Shown here piece after piece: positions 10,590-21,393 of a stretch of DNA of 64,000 bases. The notes below the pieces were generated by a model that searched no databases, was not told the origin of the DNA, and saw only the letters and a list, made by a program, of their open reading frames with translations. A program made the translations under genes and the position numbers. Position 1 is the stretch's first letter. Each line of letters opens with the position of its first letter. The stretch is from Pisaster brevispinus (lineage: Eukaryota > Echinodermata > Asteroidea > Forcipulatida > Asteriidae): assembly GCA_023634235.1 (NCBI GenBank), contig JAMKCF010000028.1:2784001-2848000 (forward strand), written 5' to 3'.

Positions 10590-12347
10590 TTCCAGTTGTA
10601 GTCTCAGTTGTAGTCGCAGTTGTAGTCTCAGTTGTAGTCTCAGTTGTAGTCTCAGATGTAGTCTCAGATGTAGTCTCAGATGTAGTCTCAGTTGTAGTCT
10701 CAGTTGTAGTCTCAGTTGTAGTCTCAGTTGTAGTCTCAGTTGTAGTCTCAGTTGTAGCCTCAGTTGTAGCCTCAGTTGTAGTCTCAGTTGTAGTCTCAGT
10801 TGTAGTCTCAGATGTAGTCTCAGATGTAGTCTCAGATGTAGTCTCAGATGTAGTCTCAGATGTAGTCTCAGATGTAGTCTCAGATGTAGTCTCAGATGTA
10901 GTCTCAGATGTAGTCTCAGATGTAGTCTCAGTTGTAGTCTCAGTTGTAGTCTCAGTTGTAGTCTCAGTTGTAGTCTCAGTTGTAGTCTCAGTTGTAGTCT
11001 CAGTTGTAGTCTCAGTTGTAGTCTCAGATGTAGTCTCAGATGTAGTCTCAGTTGTAGTCTCAGTTGTAGTCTCAGATGTAGTCTCAGATGTAGTCTCAGA
11101 TGTAGTCTCAGTAGTAGTCTCAGTTGTAGTCTCAGTTGTAGTCTCAGTTGTAGTCTCAGTTGTAGTCTCAGATGTAGTCTCAGATGTAGTCTCAGTTGTA
11201 GTCTCAGATGTAGTCTCAGATGTAGTCTCAGTTGTAGTCTCAGTTGTAGTCTCAGTTGTAGTCTCAGTTCTAGTCTCAGTTGTAGTCTCAGTTGTAGTCT
11301 CAGTTGTAGTCTCAGTTGTAGTCTCAGTTGTAGTCTCAGTTGTAGTCTCAGTTGTAGTCTCAGTTGTAGTCTCAGTTGTAGTCTCAGTTGTAGTCTCAGT
11401 TGTAGTCTCAGTTGTAGTCTCAGTTGTAGTCTCAGTTGTAGTCTCAGTTGTAGTCTCAGTTGTAGTCTCAGTTGTAGTCTCAGATGTAGTCTCAGTTGTA
11501 GTCTCAGATGTAGTCTCAGATGTAGTCTCAGTTGTAGTCTCAGTTGTAGTCTCAGTTGTAGTCTCAGTTGTAGCCTCAGTTGTAGCCTCAGTTGTAGCCT
11601 CAGTTGTAGCCTCAGTTGTAGCCTCAGATGTAGCCTCAGATGTAGCCTCAGATGTAGCCTCAGATGTAGCCTCAGATGTAGCCTCAGATGTAGCCTCAGA
11701 TGTAGCCTCAGATGTAGCCTCAGATGTAGCCTCAGATGTAGCCTCAGATGTAGCCTCAGATGTAGCCTCAGATGTAGCCTCAGATGTAGCCTCAGATGTA
11801 GCCTCAGATGTAGCCTCAGATGTAGCCTCAGATGTAGTCTCAGTTGTAGTCTCAGTTGTAGTCTCAGTTGTAGTCTCAGTTGTAGTCTCAGTTGTAGTCT
11901 CAGTTGTAGTCTCAGTTGTAGTCTCAGTTGTAGTCTCAGTTGTAGTCTCAGTTGTAGTCTCAGTTGTAGTCTCAGTTGTAGTCTCAGTTGTAGTCTCAGT
12001 TGTAGTCTCAGTTGTAGTCTCAGTTGTAGTCTCAGTTGTAGTCTCAGATGTAGTCTCAGTTGTAGTCTCAGATGTAGTCTCAGTTGTAGTCTCAGTTGTA
12101 GTCTCAGTTGTAGTCTCAGATGTAGTCTCAGTTGTAGTCTCAGTTGTAGTCTCAGTTGTAGTCTCAGTTGTAGTCTCAGTTGTAGTCTCAGTTGTAGTCT
12201 CAGTTGTAGTCTCAGTTGTAGTCTCAGTTGTAGTCTCAGTTGTAGTCTCAGTTGTAGTCTCAGTTGTAGTCTCAGTTGTAGTCTCAGTTGTAGTCTCAGT
12301 TGTAGTCTCAGTTGTAGTCTCAGTTGTAGTCTCAGTTGTAGTCTCAG
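10590..12347. repeat. 12-bp minisatellite, about 147 copies
   Basis: Perfect or near-perfect tandem copies of TAGTCTCAGTTG over about 1.76 kb with almost no length change. Two positions vary: TTG versus ATG, and TAGTC versus TAGCC. The variants form blocks, for example an ATG block at about 10800-10925, a TAGCC+TTG block at 11570-11625 and a long TAGCC+ATG block at 11625-11835. Because 12 is a multiple of three, four of six frames stay open. The 631-codon frame here (Cys-Ser-Leu-Ser/Arg repeats) follows from period and composition and is not evidence of a protein. The array ends abruptly at TTTTTAGTTTCTAG. Confidence 0.97.
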
Positions 12348-12882
12348 TTTTTAGTTTCTAGTTCAACCAAAAGCCTGCCTACACTTCCTCTCCTCCAAGC
12401 AGACTGCGGCTGTCAGATCCTCTTTACTCCTCCACCAGATTTTGCGCTTCTTGACATTCCTGGGCCTGTGATACCCGATGCTGACTGAGAGCGACATTAT
12501 TTGAGGTACTTTTCATCAAGTTACTGTTAATGTCATTTGTTATATATTTGAGTGTACAGCCTTTTGATTTTTTTGCACAGAGCGGAGCATTCTCTGAGGC
12601 ATGGGTCAGTAGACTTACCAGGTCATTCAATGTCATAAAGATGTGTGCATGCTCAGTACTGTCAACAGTAGAAGATATCACAGTATGTTTGCTGCCACCT
12701 AGAGTTCCAATGATGTAAACTGGAAATAAATCTTCTCTTAGTAATTCTATTGGCTTTTGGAAGAGTACTTTCATTCCCTCTTGATGGTATCTGACATCCA
12801 CAAAATGTCAACCAACATTTTCTAGAAAAGTGCTAATAACAAGTTAATGTCTGCTAACCTTTCCCGCTTATGTAAATTTCAG

Positions 12883-14645
12883 AGTGCAGCAAGGTCCTGA
12901 CCGCTGACTGAGGAGCCTTCCAGTCTGTCAACTTCCATGGTGGGAAGCTTCACAACTGACTACTTCAAGGTCAGAATCTAACTCCTCAACATTTCAACAA
13001 CTTTTGAAATATTTTCCAAATATTTCCCATTGAAATTTATTGGCTGAATCTTTGTTCATGCTTAGGTTCAAGAGATCAATCTTCAATAACCTGCCTACAC
13101 TTTTTTTGTTCATAAAGCAATTTTCAATCAATTTGTTTTAGAGACATCACAATGCTGAAAGATCTTATATTTTTAATCATAAAAAATGCAAATATTTATT
13201 TGGCAAATCCACTAATGGTGAAACAATTTTCCTTTTTTCCCCCACTTCTAAAAAAATGTTTTTTTAAAAGACCTTCAGATGTATTTTTGACAATTCTTGA
13301 TTTTATTGTCTGAATTACAGCCGAGTGATTTGACGACAGGCCAGAACGTCAACCTGTGCAGCCAGCTTGGCCCTATGGACCGGTCATCCATCGGGAGTGA
13401 AGTCCTGCTGGAGTTTGTCTCTGATGAAACGAACTATTTCCCAGGATACTCAGCTGATCATACAGTGTTGCCATGGGTCCCTGACTCTCCAGGTTTGTTG
13501 AGAAATGGGTGTTAATCTGTGTATGCAGTTAACGTACATTATTTTCCTTCATGCATGACGCGGCTTATCTAACTCCAAATGTTCAACAAAAATCACTGCC
13601 TCTTAACTATTGATGGGCCTTATCTGGTATCACTATAGATCACTGTGATGATAACTGTGGGAAAATGAAACTTATCCTGTGAAATAAGCCTTTCATTTGC
13701 TCAGGTAATGTTGTCACATTATTTAAAATAACACAGTGTGTAGTTATGAAGTGTATTTTTTAGGGGTTTACTGTAGTTTTAAGGTAAGCAGCTGTACATG
13801 AGATTGGACCTTTATTAGCCTATTAGCACACAAAAAAATGGAAAAAAAATGATATGCGCGCAGTATAAAATAACTGAGCAGAAATAGATTATCAGCCATA
13901 ACGTCCTACTTAATTAGGTTGTTACGCCTGGTACCTAACTGTACCTAACTGTTTATCATCCCTGTGATATTCAGGTATTTTTCGTCTATCATTAAGGTAA
14001 ACATGCTACCAGTGTGTCCGACCTGGTTTCTCCTATCAGGATGTTTGAGTGTTAAACTAGGCTTTCTGCTTGTTAATCTTGCTTGGCTGAGATGTACAAC
14101 AAAAACCCACTCCAACAGCTTTATTCCATGTACATGTCTTTGTAGCTCCTTGCCTTTAACTTCAACAAATTTCTCCATCCTACAATCTAAACTGATTTCA
14201 GATGCAATTCCTACCTTTAGTTCCCTGAGTTATTCTTATCTTGTACGTAACCTGTTACCAAGAGTGGCTTTTAGCCATGTTTTAGGCAAACGTGCATTAA
14301 AGTTATACAAAAACACAGGGTCGTAACTTGATAGGTCGAAAGTTCATATCTAACACACTATAGCAAGCACACAATTTGCTGCACGCGATAAGGTCGTATT
14401 TCACTTAATTTTTGTTTGCGTTCACTTATTGCACTACTCAAAAAATTTAATCGCAACCTGGCTCCACTGACATAGTGAAATCTTTTCTTTTTTGTGTGTG
14501 TTCAGAAGCGTCTGTCTTCTGTGGGGATGCAAACACTTTCACTTGGATCTCGGAGGGGAGTGAAGTCATCGAAAATCCCAAACTGACGACGACGAGTGTT
14601 TCCAAGATTGCAGAGAGCCTGAGAGAAGGAGACATTTTCCTGTAA
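12883..14645 (+). pseudogene. CUB-domain gene, downstream copy (three exons seen)
   Basis: Exon a (12883-12969) reads CSKVLTAD then a TGA, GAFQSVNFHGGKLHN, another TGA: the start of a CUB module with two stops. Exon b (13321-13492, after TTACAG, before GTTTGT) is clean and reads SSIGSEVLLEFVSDETNYF then PGYSADHTVLPW. This is the second half of a CUB module, with the conserved Ser-x-x-V-x-L-x-F-x-S-D and G-(F/Y)-x-A. It enters in phase 0 and leaves in phase 1. Exon c (from 14506) continues in phase as SVFCGDANTFTWISEGSEVI, then a one-base loss shifts the frame and it stops near 14645. CUB modules mediate extracellular protein binding. Exon 223-395 upstream is phase-compatible with exon b, so ancestrally the two halves probably joined. 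Whether any transcript still works is doubtful. Confidence 0.55.
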
Positions 14646-15124
14646 AGTGTCGGACATCAGGGTGGTTGGACGGCAGCTTTTTTCTATGTATAAACTGAAT
14701 GTATTTATTTCTGTATAATTTATTATCTGCTTGTCGTCTGACCAGGTTCATATTGTAATATTATTGTTAATAATAATAATAATAATTATGTGTAATACTT
14801 TAAATGGAATGCATGGGGGTGTTGACTGCGGTTTGGCTGGTGGGATTCAACTTGGAGGCATAGGTTTGTGAGTTTGTTGTGTGAATGATGATGATTAGTG
14901 GGCCCTGTGTGTTAGGTAACTTATGCCTTCTTGCCCATCCAGTGTCATGCTTTATATTCTATGTTCTACGATCACGCACTCATGCATTTGCTTTTTTTAG
15001 ATGATAATTATTTGCTAGAGACAGAATATTTAGGAGTTGCCTTCATTTGTATTGACATTTTATTGACATACTTGCATTGTATAAGATAATTAATTGTACA
15101 TGTATGTGTTTTATTTTCTGCCTG

Positions 15125-15463
15125 CACAACTCTCAACAGTTTTTTTGCAGGTGTTTACAGAGAGAATAAATCCTGGCCAGATCCAGAGTCAACATCCACT
15201 AGCTGGATACACCCGTGTGGGACGTCACTTCAATGTTCCTAATCACTCCATTTCTGTCATAATTACAGGGCTTTATGAGGCACTAGGAAACCACAGAGAC
15301 TGTTCGTCTGAGTAGGGAGAAGCTATGGATAATGCGTCTCCAGACCATTCAACCCCATGGTCTAAATCATCCAAGAAGGAAATGTCTAATAACTTTTTGT
15401 CTTTGCTATCTCCTTTTTATCACAGATTCTCCTCTCCAGTCTGCCTCATTCACTAATCAATTA
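15125..15463 (+). mobile_element. Penelope-like element 3' part, GIY-YIG relic (copy 2)
   Basis: Reads GRHFNVPNHSISVIITGL, then after a one-base shift RLSREKLWIMRLQTIQPHGL. Conserved features of the C-terminal half of GIY-YIG domains in Penelope-like retroelements are visible: His-Phe-Asn, Pro-x-His-Ser, and the closing Leu-Gln-x-x-x-Pro-x-Gly-Leu-Asn. The fold-back element at 15477 interrupts the element and its tail resumes at 16577. Confidence 0.6.
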
Positions 15464-15476
15464 CTTTTCTCTCCCT

Positions 15477-16576
15477 GTATATTCAGTTTGCGGTAACACC
15501 ATGTGTATATCTACTATCTATGTAGATTTGTTCTTGTAGAACTAGGTCTTGCTTTTTATTCTACTGCCGCGGAGTAGATTTTGGAAATCGGGAGACTACT
15601 TCAGGAGACTACTTAGTTCTCAAATGAACTGTCCAGCTTATTAGCTACTACCTTGGCGGAGGGTAGGAAATCGGCCGGGACTACTACTTTAGCTTAATAG
15701 TGGATCGGATCAAGGGGACTTCTTGTTATTAATTTTACTGCCGCGGAGTGAGTTCTTATTTGGTCTCAACGTTTCGACTAGCTATCTCTAGTCATCGTCA
15801 TCGCCGTTGAGACCAAATAAGAACTCACTCCGCGGCAGTGAAGTTAATAACGAAAAGTCCCCTTGATCCGATCCACTATCAAGCTAAAGTAGTAGTCCCG
15901 GCCGATTTCCTACCCTCTGCCCAGGTAGTAGCTAATAAGCTGGACAGTTCTTTTGAGAACTAAGTAGTCTCCCGAAGTAGTCTCCCGATTTCTAAAATCT
16001 TCTCCGCGGCAGTAGAATAAAAAGCAAGACCTAGTTCTACAAGAGACTACTTAGCTCTCAAAAAAACTGTCCAGCTTATTAGCTACTACCCAGGCGGAGG
16101 GTAGGAAATAGGCCGGGACTACCACTTTAGCTTGATAGTGGATCGGATCAAGGGGACTTCTCGTTATTAGCTTCACTGCCGCGAAGTGAGTTCTTATTTG
16201 GTCTCAACTGCGATGACGATGATTAGAGCAAGCTAGTCGAAACGTTGAGACCAAATAAGAACTCACTCCGCGGCAGTAAAATTAATAACGAGAAGTCCCC
16301 TTGATCCGATCCACTATCAAGCTAAAGTAGTAGTCCCGGCCGATTTCCTACCCTCCGCCTGGGTAGTAGCTAATAAGCTGGACAGTTTTTTTGAGAACTA
16401 AGTAGTCTCCTGAAGTAGTCTCCCGATTTCCAAAATCTTCTCCACGGCAGTAGAATAAAAAGCAAGACCTAGTTCTTTAAGAACAAATCTAGATAGCTAG
16501 TACATATACACATGGTGTTACCGCAAACCGAACATACATGTATATTTATACTTCACACATGCAAAGCCTAAAAAAG
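15477..16576. mobile_element. Fold-back element, copy 2 (double hairpin)
   Basis: About 1.1 kb of the same family as 2163-2933, flanked by the 12-bp direct repeat TTTTCTCTCCCT (15465-15476 and 16577-16588). The asymmetric tail (CATGCAAAGCCTAAAAAAG) is at the right end, so it is inverted relative to copy 1. It contains two consecutive hairpins in arm order left-right-left-right: about 15540-15785, 15800-16045, 16046-16206 and 16236-16500. Internal arm ends are marked by CTGCCGCGGAGT-type sequences. Confidence 0.85.
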
Positions 16577-16880
16577 TTTTCTCTCCCTCTTCAAATCATT
16601 TATTTTGTCCTTTGTTTTCCTTACCTTTTGTGGTCAAACCAGCCCCTCCCCCAACCCCCTTTTGTTTTCCTCCTCTCTGTTCATCCTGCCTCCCTCTCTG
16701 TTTGCTTTCATTTCTAACATCTATGTCCACTCGACTGCTTTTTTTACACCTGTATTGTTATGTTGTTACCTGTTTAAGTTTGTAGTCTTGTCATTTAGCC
16801 TTTGAGAAAGACTCTGCTGAGGTCAAAACGTCAGGCCACTAACTATTTTTTTAATGTAGTAGTTCATCCATGATTTTTAG
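16577..16880 (+). mobile_element. Penelope-like element 3' tail (copy 2)
   Basis: Same as 2946-3200, including CAAACCAGCCCCTCCCCC and the terminal AAAGACTCTGCTGAGGTC-AAAACGTCAGGCC. Confidence 0.45.
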
Positions 16881-17156
16881 AGCCAACTTGTAATAGGTTT
16901 TTGCTGAGGATATTTTATCCATGCATAATTATTTGTTTTTAGATATTGTTGTATTGCCATTAATAATAAGTCATTGCTGTGTATTGTGTATTGTGTGCTG
17001 GAGGATTAAAAATAGTACAGGAGATTGTTTTATAATTTGTGACGTCATCGTGGTGTTTTTTGTTGTTGGTGTGTTCTGGTGGTGCTCGTCCTTTTTAAAT
17101 AGAGGTCCAGCCTCCTTCCCGTGTCTCTAGTTGCAACAATAAAGTCCTGAGCCGTT

Positions 17157-17860
17157 TTAGGGGTCTTGTCAAAATTAATCCTGGACAGACCATCGGACAA
17201 GGTTCATCCCATGTCAATTTTTTGTTGGACGGGCCATCGGATGGGAGTTCCAATGAGGTGATGTTTCACACGCTGAACAGTATCCTCCCGTCCGATGCAC
17301 AGTACCCAAGGCACCCCACAGAGTGCTCTGCGGTTTCACTGGCTGATTAAACACTAATATAAACAAACTTGTGGTTTGCAGTTTGGAGGAGTCTGGTCTG
17401 ACCGTTTGGAGGTCACTATAGTGTGGTGGAGTTTTTAACCCATTGTTTTTTGAAATAGACAAAATTACTAGCCAAGTTCTTGTAAATCGTTGCTTGTGTT
17501 CCCTTCCTCCATTCTTAAATTTTTAGGTTAACAGTTAATAATTAAACAAATGGAATGTAAGCATCAAATGATCATCTATGATATTTGTCTTTAGAAAATA
17601 CTCGGTCATTGAGGCCTAACCGTGAAACCGAAAACCTGCCCTTAGGAGACCCCCTGCTGGTTTTCCAGTAGATAGCATCTAAAGACCCTGTGGTTTGTAA
17701 ACAAACCATCTCTGGTGAAGGCCAGTCACTGTGAACTCATCCCATGGCCCATCCGATGAAGTAATCACTACAAGGGAATTCAACATGGGACGAGAAACCT
17801 GGTCCTGGACCGGTGCCGTCCGATGGCTGTCCGGGATTAGTTTTGACAAGGTCCCTTAGT
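17157..17860. mobile_element. Non-autonomous DNA transposon, ~0.7 kb
   Basis: Terminal inverted repeats of at least 40 bp with mismatches. The left starts GGTCTTGTCAAAATTAATCC and the right ends GGATTAGTTTTGACAAGG(T), followed inward on both sides by GACAG(A)CCATC(G)GAC. There is no transposase frame. The TSD was not resolved. Confidence 0.75.
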
Positions 17861-17936
17861 ATGATGTTTTTGCAGTAAGCACGATAGAGTTGCAATGATC
17901 GTTTGTGGTTTGCAAGCGTGTAAGTACTCGACATCT

Positions 17937-18346
17937 AATAATGGCTTATATAGCGCTCATATCCGTCACTCAGTGACGCTCAAGGCGCTTCAACATTAAT
18001 TTCCTGCAAGGTATGTGGGGCTTCATTTGAAGTATGATACCTACTCTTTTACATAGCACCATGTAATGGTTTACAAGGTGCTGTGGTGCAATATGCAGCC
18101 AATCAAACCAGGAATACCGGGGCGAACCCCTTCTCTTTTCCATAAGTGTACTGGGTTCTTTTACGTGCATTACACAACACACGGGGCCAACGGCTTTACG
18201 TCCCATCCGAAGGACGAAGCAATAATGGTTAAGTGTCTTGCTTAAGGACACAAGTGTCGCGACCGGGACTCGAACCCACACCCTGCTGAGTCGGAAACAC
18301 CAGAGCTTGAGTCCGGTGCTCTTATCCGCTCGGCCACGACACGCCA
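17937..18346 (-). mobile_element. tRNA-Leu-derived SINE
   Basis: Read on the minus strand, 18343 to 18254 is a tRNA-Leu-like head: GTGGCCGAGCGGATAAG (D arm, A box), an anticodon loop with CAA in GGACTCAAGCTC, a long class II variable arm, then GGTTCGAGTCCC (B box). A body of about 310 bp follows to 17937 and is shared with 25945-26372, 58795-59190 (both minus) and about 59875-60030 (plus). The long variable arm identifies the tRNA class. This head is the best preserved of the four. Confidence 0.85.
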
Positions 18347-18755
18347 CGTCTAACGGACCATCGACCAACATGATGCCATGCGCCTGCGCATGTGTTGTGA
18401 CACTGCCACGGGTTGAAGTCTGCTGATTGTGTAGAATAGTAGGCAAGGTCAGGTCGTGTTTTTGACAAACTTGGAGCCGATGGTCAGGTTAAACAGTGGT
18501 TACGAAGCAGAGAATGGGGGTGGGAGGTTGGTATAGGGACAGAGAAACGGAAGCCCGGTTTGGGTGACCTAGATCAAGGTCAGAATGACGTCAAAGTTCA
18601 TGTGGTATTATAATACTGCCTGTCAATTTTTCACCAATAGAGGGCTGCTTCCGCAAATCATTAAAACTGATAACAAATGACCATATAGCTTCTATTTCAG
18701 ACACTCACTGGCAAAGCTATATGTGGAAAAAGTTGATCCCTTTAGTTTACTGACC

Positions 18756-19004
18756 TGGCCCAATTTCATGGCTCTGCTTACCGTAAGCAAAGAATCGGCG
18801 CTTATGGAAGCAGGGAGTTCTTTGCTTACGTCAAGCATATTTCACGGGTTAGCAGAGAATTTTGTTTGTGCGCGTGCGTACTCCACATTTCAAGACATTC
18901 TTGGCTTACACAGCTATCGGAGAAATTCGGTGCCTGCAGAGTAAGCGGAGAATGGTGATTGTAAGCGCAGAGTTCGGCGGTAAGCAGAGCCATGAATTTG
19001 GGCT
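18756..19004. mobile_element. MITE with GGCCCAATTTCATGG ends
   Basis: The left end GGCCCAATTTCATGGCTCTG is mirrored at the right (CAGAGCCATGAATTTGGGC). The interior has repeated GTAAGC and GCTTAC motifs that could form nested hairpins. It is related to the other GGCCCAATTTCAT elements in the window but forms a distinct subfamily. Confidence 0.7.
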
Positions 19005-19329
19005 CGGAGATGACAGACCAGGAACCCCCCTATCTAATAATTATGCTTCTATGGGACCCCTAAAACAAGTGTGCAAAGTTTGGTGCTTTAATCCGGCGTG
19101 TCACGATTTTTTCATTAAGCCCCTGGACTAATAGGTAAGAAGAGGTGTAGGTCCTATGAAGATAAAAGAGTGAACGGGTTGGCTGGAGGGTTGTTAATAG
19201 AAAAAATGGGAAAACCAACACTTGAAAGTAAAAATGTTTTATAGAGGGATATAAAATCCAGGAGTTTTACGAACAGATTTACCATGTGGTGATCGTCAAC
19301 GTTCGAGTTTTCATGGGATACCGTATAGA

Positions 19330-19470
19330 TGGAAAATGGGGTTGTTATAACTGTGCGTAATTAACCACTGATTAGAGGACCAAATTAGACAGCTCAAAAG
19401 TTTGGTGTGCCCAGTGTAACAGTCTTCAAGACTCTGGGCTTTAACTTACACTTTAACTCAAAACGAAGAG
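19330..19470 (+). repeat. Isolated copy of the 4.9-5.8 kb repeat
   Basis: Contains the AATTAACCACTGATTAG block, CAAATTAGACAGCTCAAAA and AGTCTTCAAGACTCTGGGC as in the cluster at 4880-5800. Confidence 0.65.
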
Positions 19471-19907
19471 TAGGCTACAAATTCTTTTCAAAATATGTTT
19501 TAGTATTATTTAAAGCCTATCAATCAAGTAGGCCCTACATAACAAGAAGACATCCGCATACGCATATTGTCTCTGGCTTATTTTCTAGCACTCACCGATG
19601 TTGTTTTCTTTGTTTAAAGTTTTGGAATGATTTTATAGCTATAGAATGTCAATATTCTCAAATAAAAATTGTTAATTTATAACCAGTTTTTCAGTTTTCG
19701 TTCGGATAAAATAAGGGATTCACCGACAGAAAGTAGCCAAATGAGAGTTTTTTCACCTCCCTGTACTGCATGTGTTTTAATTTTCTTATTGAAGTCACCG
19801 CAGCTCAGTAGACGCCATTTTGAAACACCCGTAACAACCACACAAACAGCGTGGGGCATGCACATCTGTGCAGATAATCCTGTTTTTAGCCGAAATTATT
19901 TAGCAAA

Positions 19908-19975
19908 ATGCCTACTTGTGCGGCATTAAACTGCACTAACAGATACTCCCGTGGATGTGGAAAGACATACCATCT
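19908..19975 (+). CDS. THAP-type zinc finger first exon
   Basis: ATG at 19908 opens MPTCAALNCTNRYSRGCG, then KTYHL, directly followed by the donor GTAAGT. Met-Pro-x-x-C-x4-C-x-N-R and a later Phe/Tyr-His is the start of the THAP domain, a C2CH DNA-binding zinc finger. It is found in cellular transcription factors and in P-element-type transposases. The second zinc pair (C-x2-H) should lie in later exons, which I could not identify in 20.0-21.3 kb. It could be a real THAP gene or the start of a P-like transposon. Confidence 0.5.
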
Positions 19976-19979
19976 GTAA

Positions 19980-21390
19980 GTATCTATCTATTTTTCGTGA
20001 ATGTTTATTTTAGGGGAATTTCAGGCTGACATATGAATTTGTCATGTAAACTTTCTGTTGAATACATTCGCCGGTTCGCGCGCGCATTCGTTACGGGTAC
20101 AAATTTTCTGGAAAACACAAGTTTGGTGGATAAATGCAATCATATCTCTGGAACCCTTTATCGTACAAACTAGTTCAAAACGGTAAAATAGTCTTGAATA
20201 TCTACTCCTTCGTCATGTCATATTTATTTTACATTCAGAAAACATTTTGCCACGTCATTTTGAGGGTTTTACGTCCAGTCTTGGTCAATTTTGTATGGAG
20301 AAATTCCTAAAGTCTACCTAATCTAGCCACATGAGGGCTCTTATGTTAACTTATTTCAGCAACCCGACGGCTAATTGCTTAGTTCAAAACGGATTTGGGA
20401 AGTGTACATCCTGACCAAAACACTGCTCTAACAATTTTTCTGATTGGACAAGTTTTTCCAACGTCATTTTTTAGTTGAAATTCAGACCAATGAAAAGTTA
20501 TTTCACAGCTTCAAAACAGCCGTTGCTATTAAACATCTGTGTCCAAACTTCCGCAGTGTCAACTCTAAAACTCCAACGCATGTTTCTAAAATGGTAAATT
20601 CATGCACTTTTTTTTATCGGAAGGTTTAACTGGAAAAACTTATATGAACAGAATCATTAATGTAAACATTTTGTTCTACATATGGAAAAGTTTCATTGCA
20701 GTCAGTCTCAAATAATCAGTTGTGTGTGTGCGTGACCTTCTGACTACACCACGCATCCACTGAACGATGTCAACACACATTCATGTATTATGCATATAGC
20801 CCATGTGTGTAGACCATGCCCTTGTGGTCAAAACGGACGAGTCCATTTTGGCAGACGGGTAAATTACAAGGTCTAACTCCAATAAACAAAACTACACACA
20901 ATGTAAGTTGCTTGTGTTTCAAGGCTGGCAAAGTACATTTTATTAAATACACAACAATGAAAATATATAATGTTATCAGCTACAAAACATTATATCAATT
21001 TACTAAAGTATAGAACATCAACTGAGGCTTTGGCATGTTAGCTGAGTGAAACATTTCTGACAATTTTAAAAACCATAATAGCAACTTGTTTGGTAGATAC
21101 AGAAATACATGTAACTTCATTACAACTTTACAAGAGTTCCACAATGGCAAGTGTATGCATAAGTAAACCTTTGAATCATATTAAACTGTGACCCTTGATG
21201 GCAATATTATATAGTAATAAGTTGTTTACCTCAAGATTTACAACATGTGTATATTCTGAACTAGCCTATGGTAGCCCTTGCACAAGCAAAACAACACAGG
21301 CAAGAGCAGTTACTGTCTCAATCCATACAGTGCTCAACTTGACCATGGTGAAAGTTACACTTACACATCAATAGGAGTTAAGCTTTATAG
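19980..21390. other. Non-coding stretch after the THAP exon
   Basis: No recognisable exon, RNA gene or repeat. Moderately AT-rich. A TGTGTGTGTGCGTG run lies near 20720. Intron sequence is possible. Confidence 0.35.
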
Positions 21391-21393
21391 GAG

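Larger units (their letters stand above)
13840..16920. repeat. Segmental duplication, copy 2
   Basis: Matches 1-3230 in order. Where copy 1 has 394 bp with a CUB exon (about 205-598), this copy passes directly from CGTCTATCATTAAG to GTAAACATGCTACC near 14000. It also lacks about 21 bp before the last CUB exon (14505). Confidence 0.85.

Noticed and set aside
10459..12354. A 631-codon open frame encoding Cys-Ser-Leu-Ser/Arg repeats
   Set aside because: It is a 12-bp tandem repeat without stops in four of six frames. No splice or promoter context, and the start lies in another low-complexity repeat.
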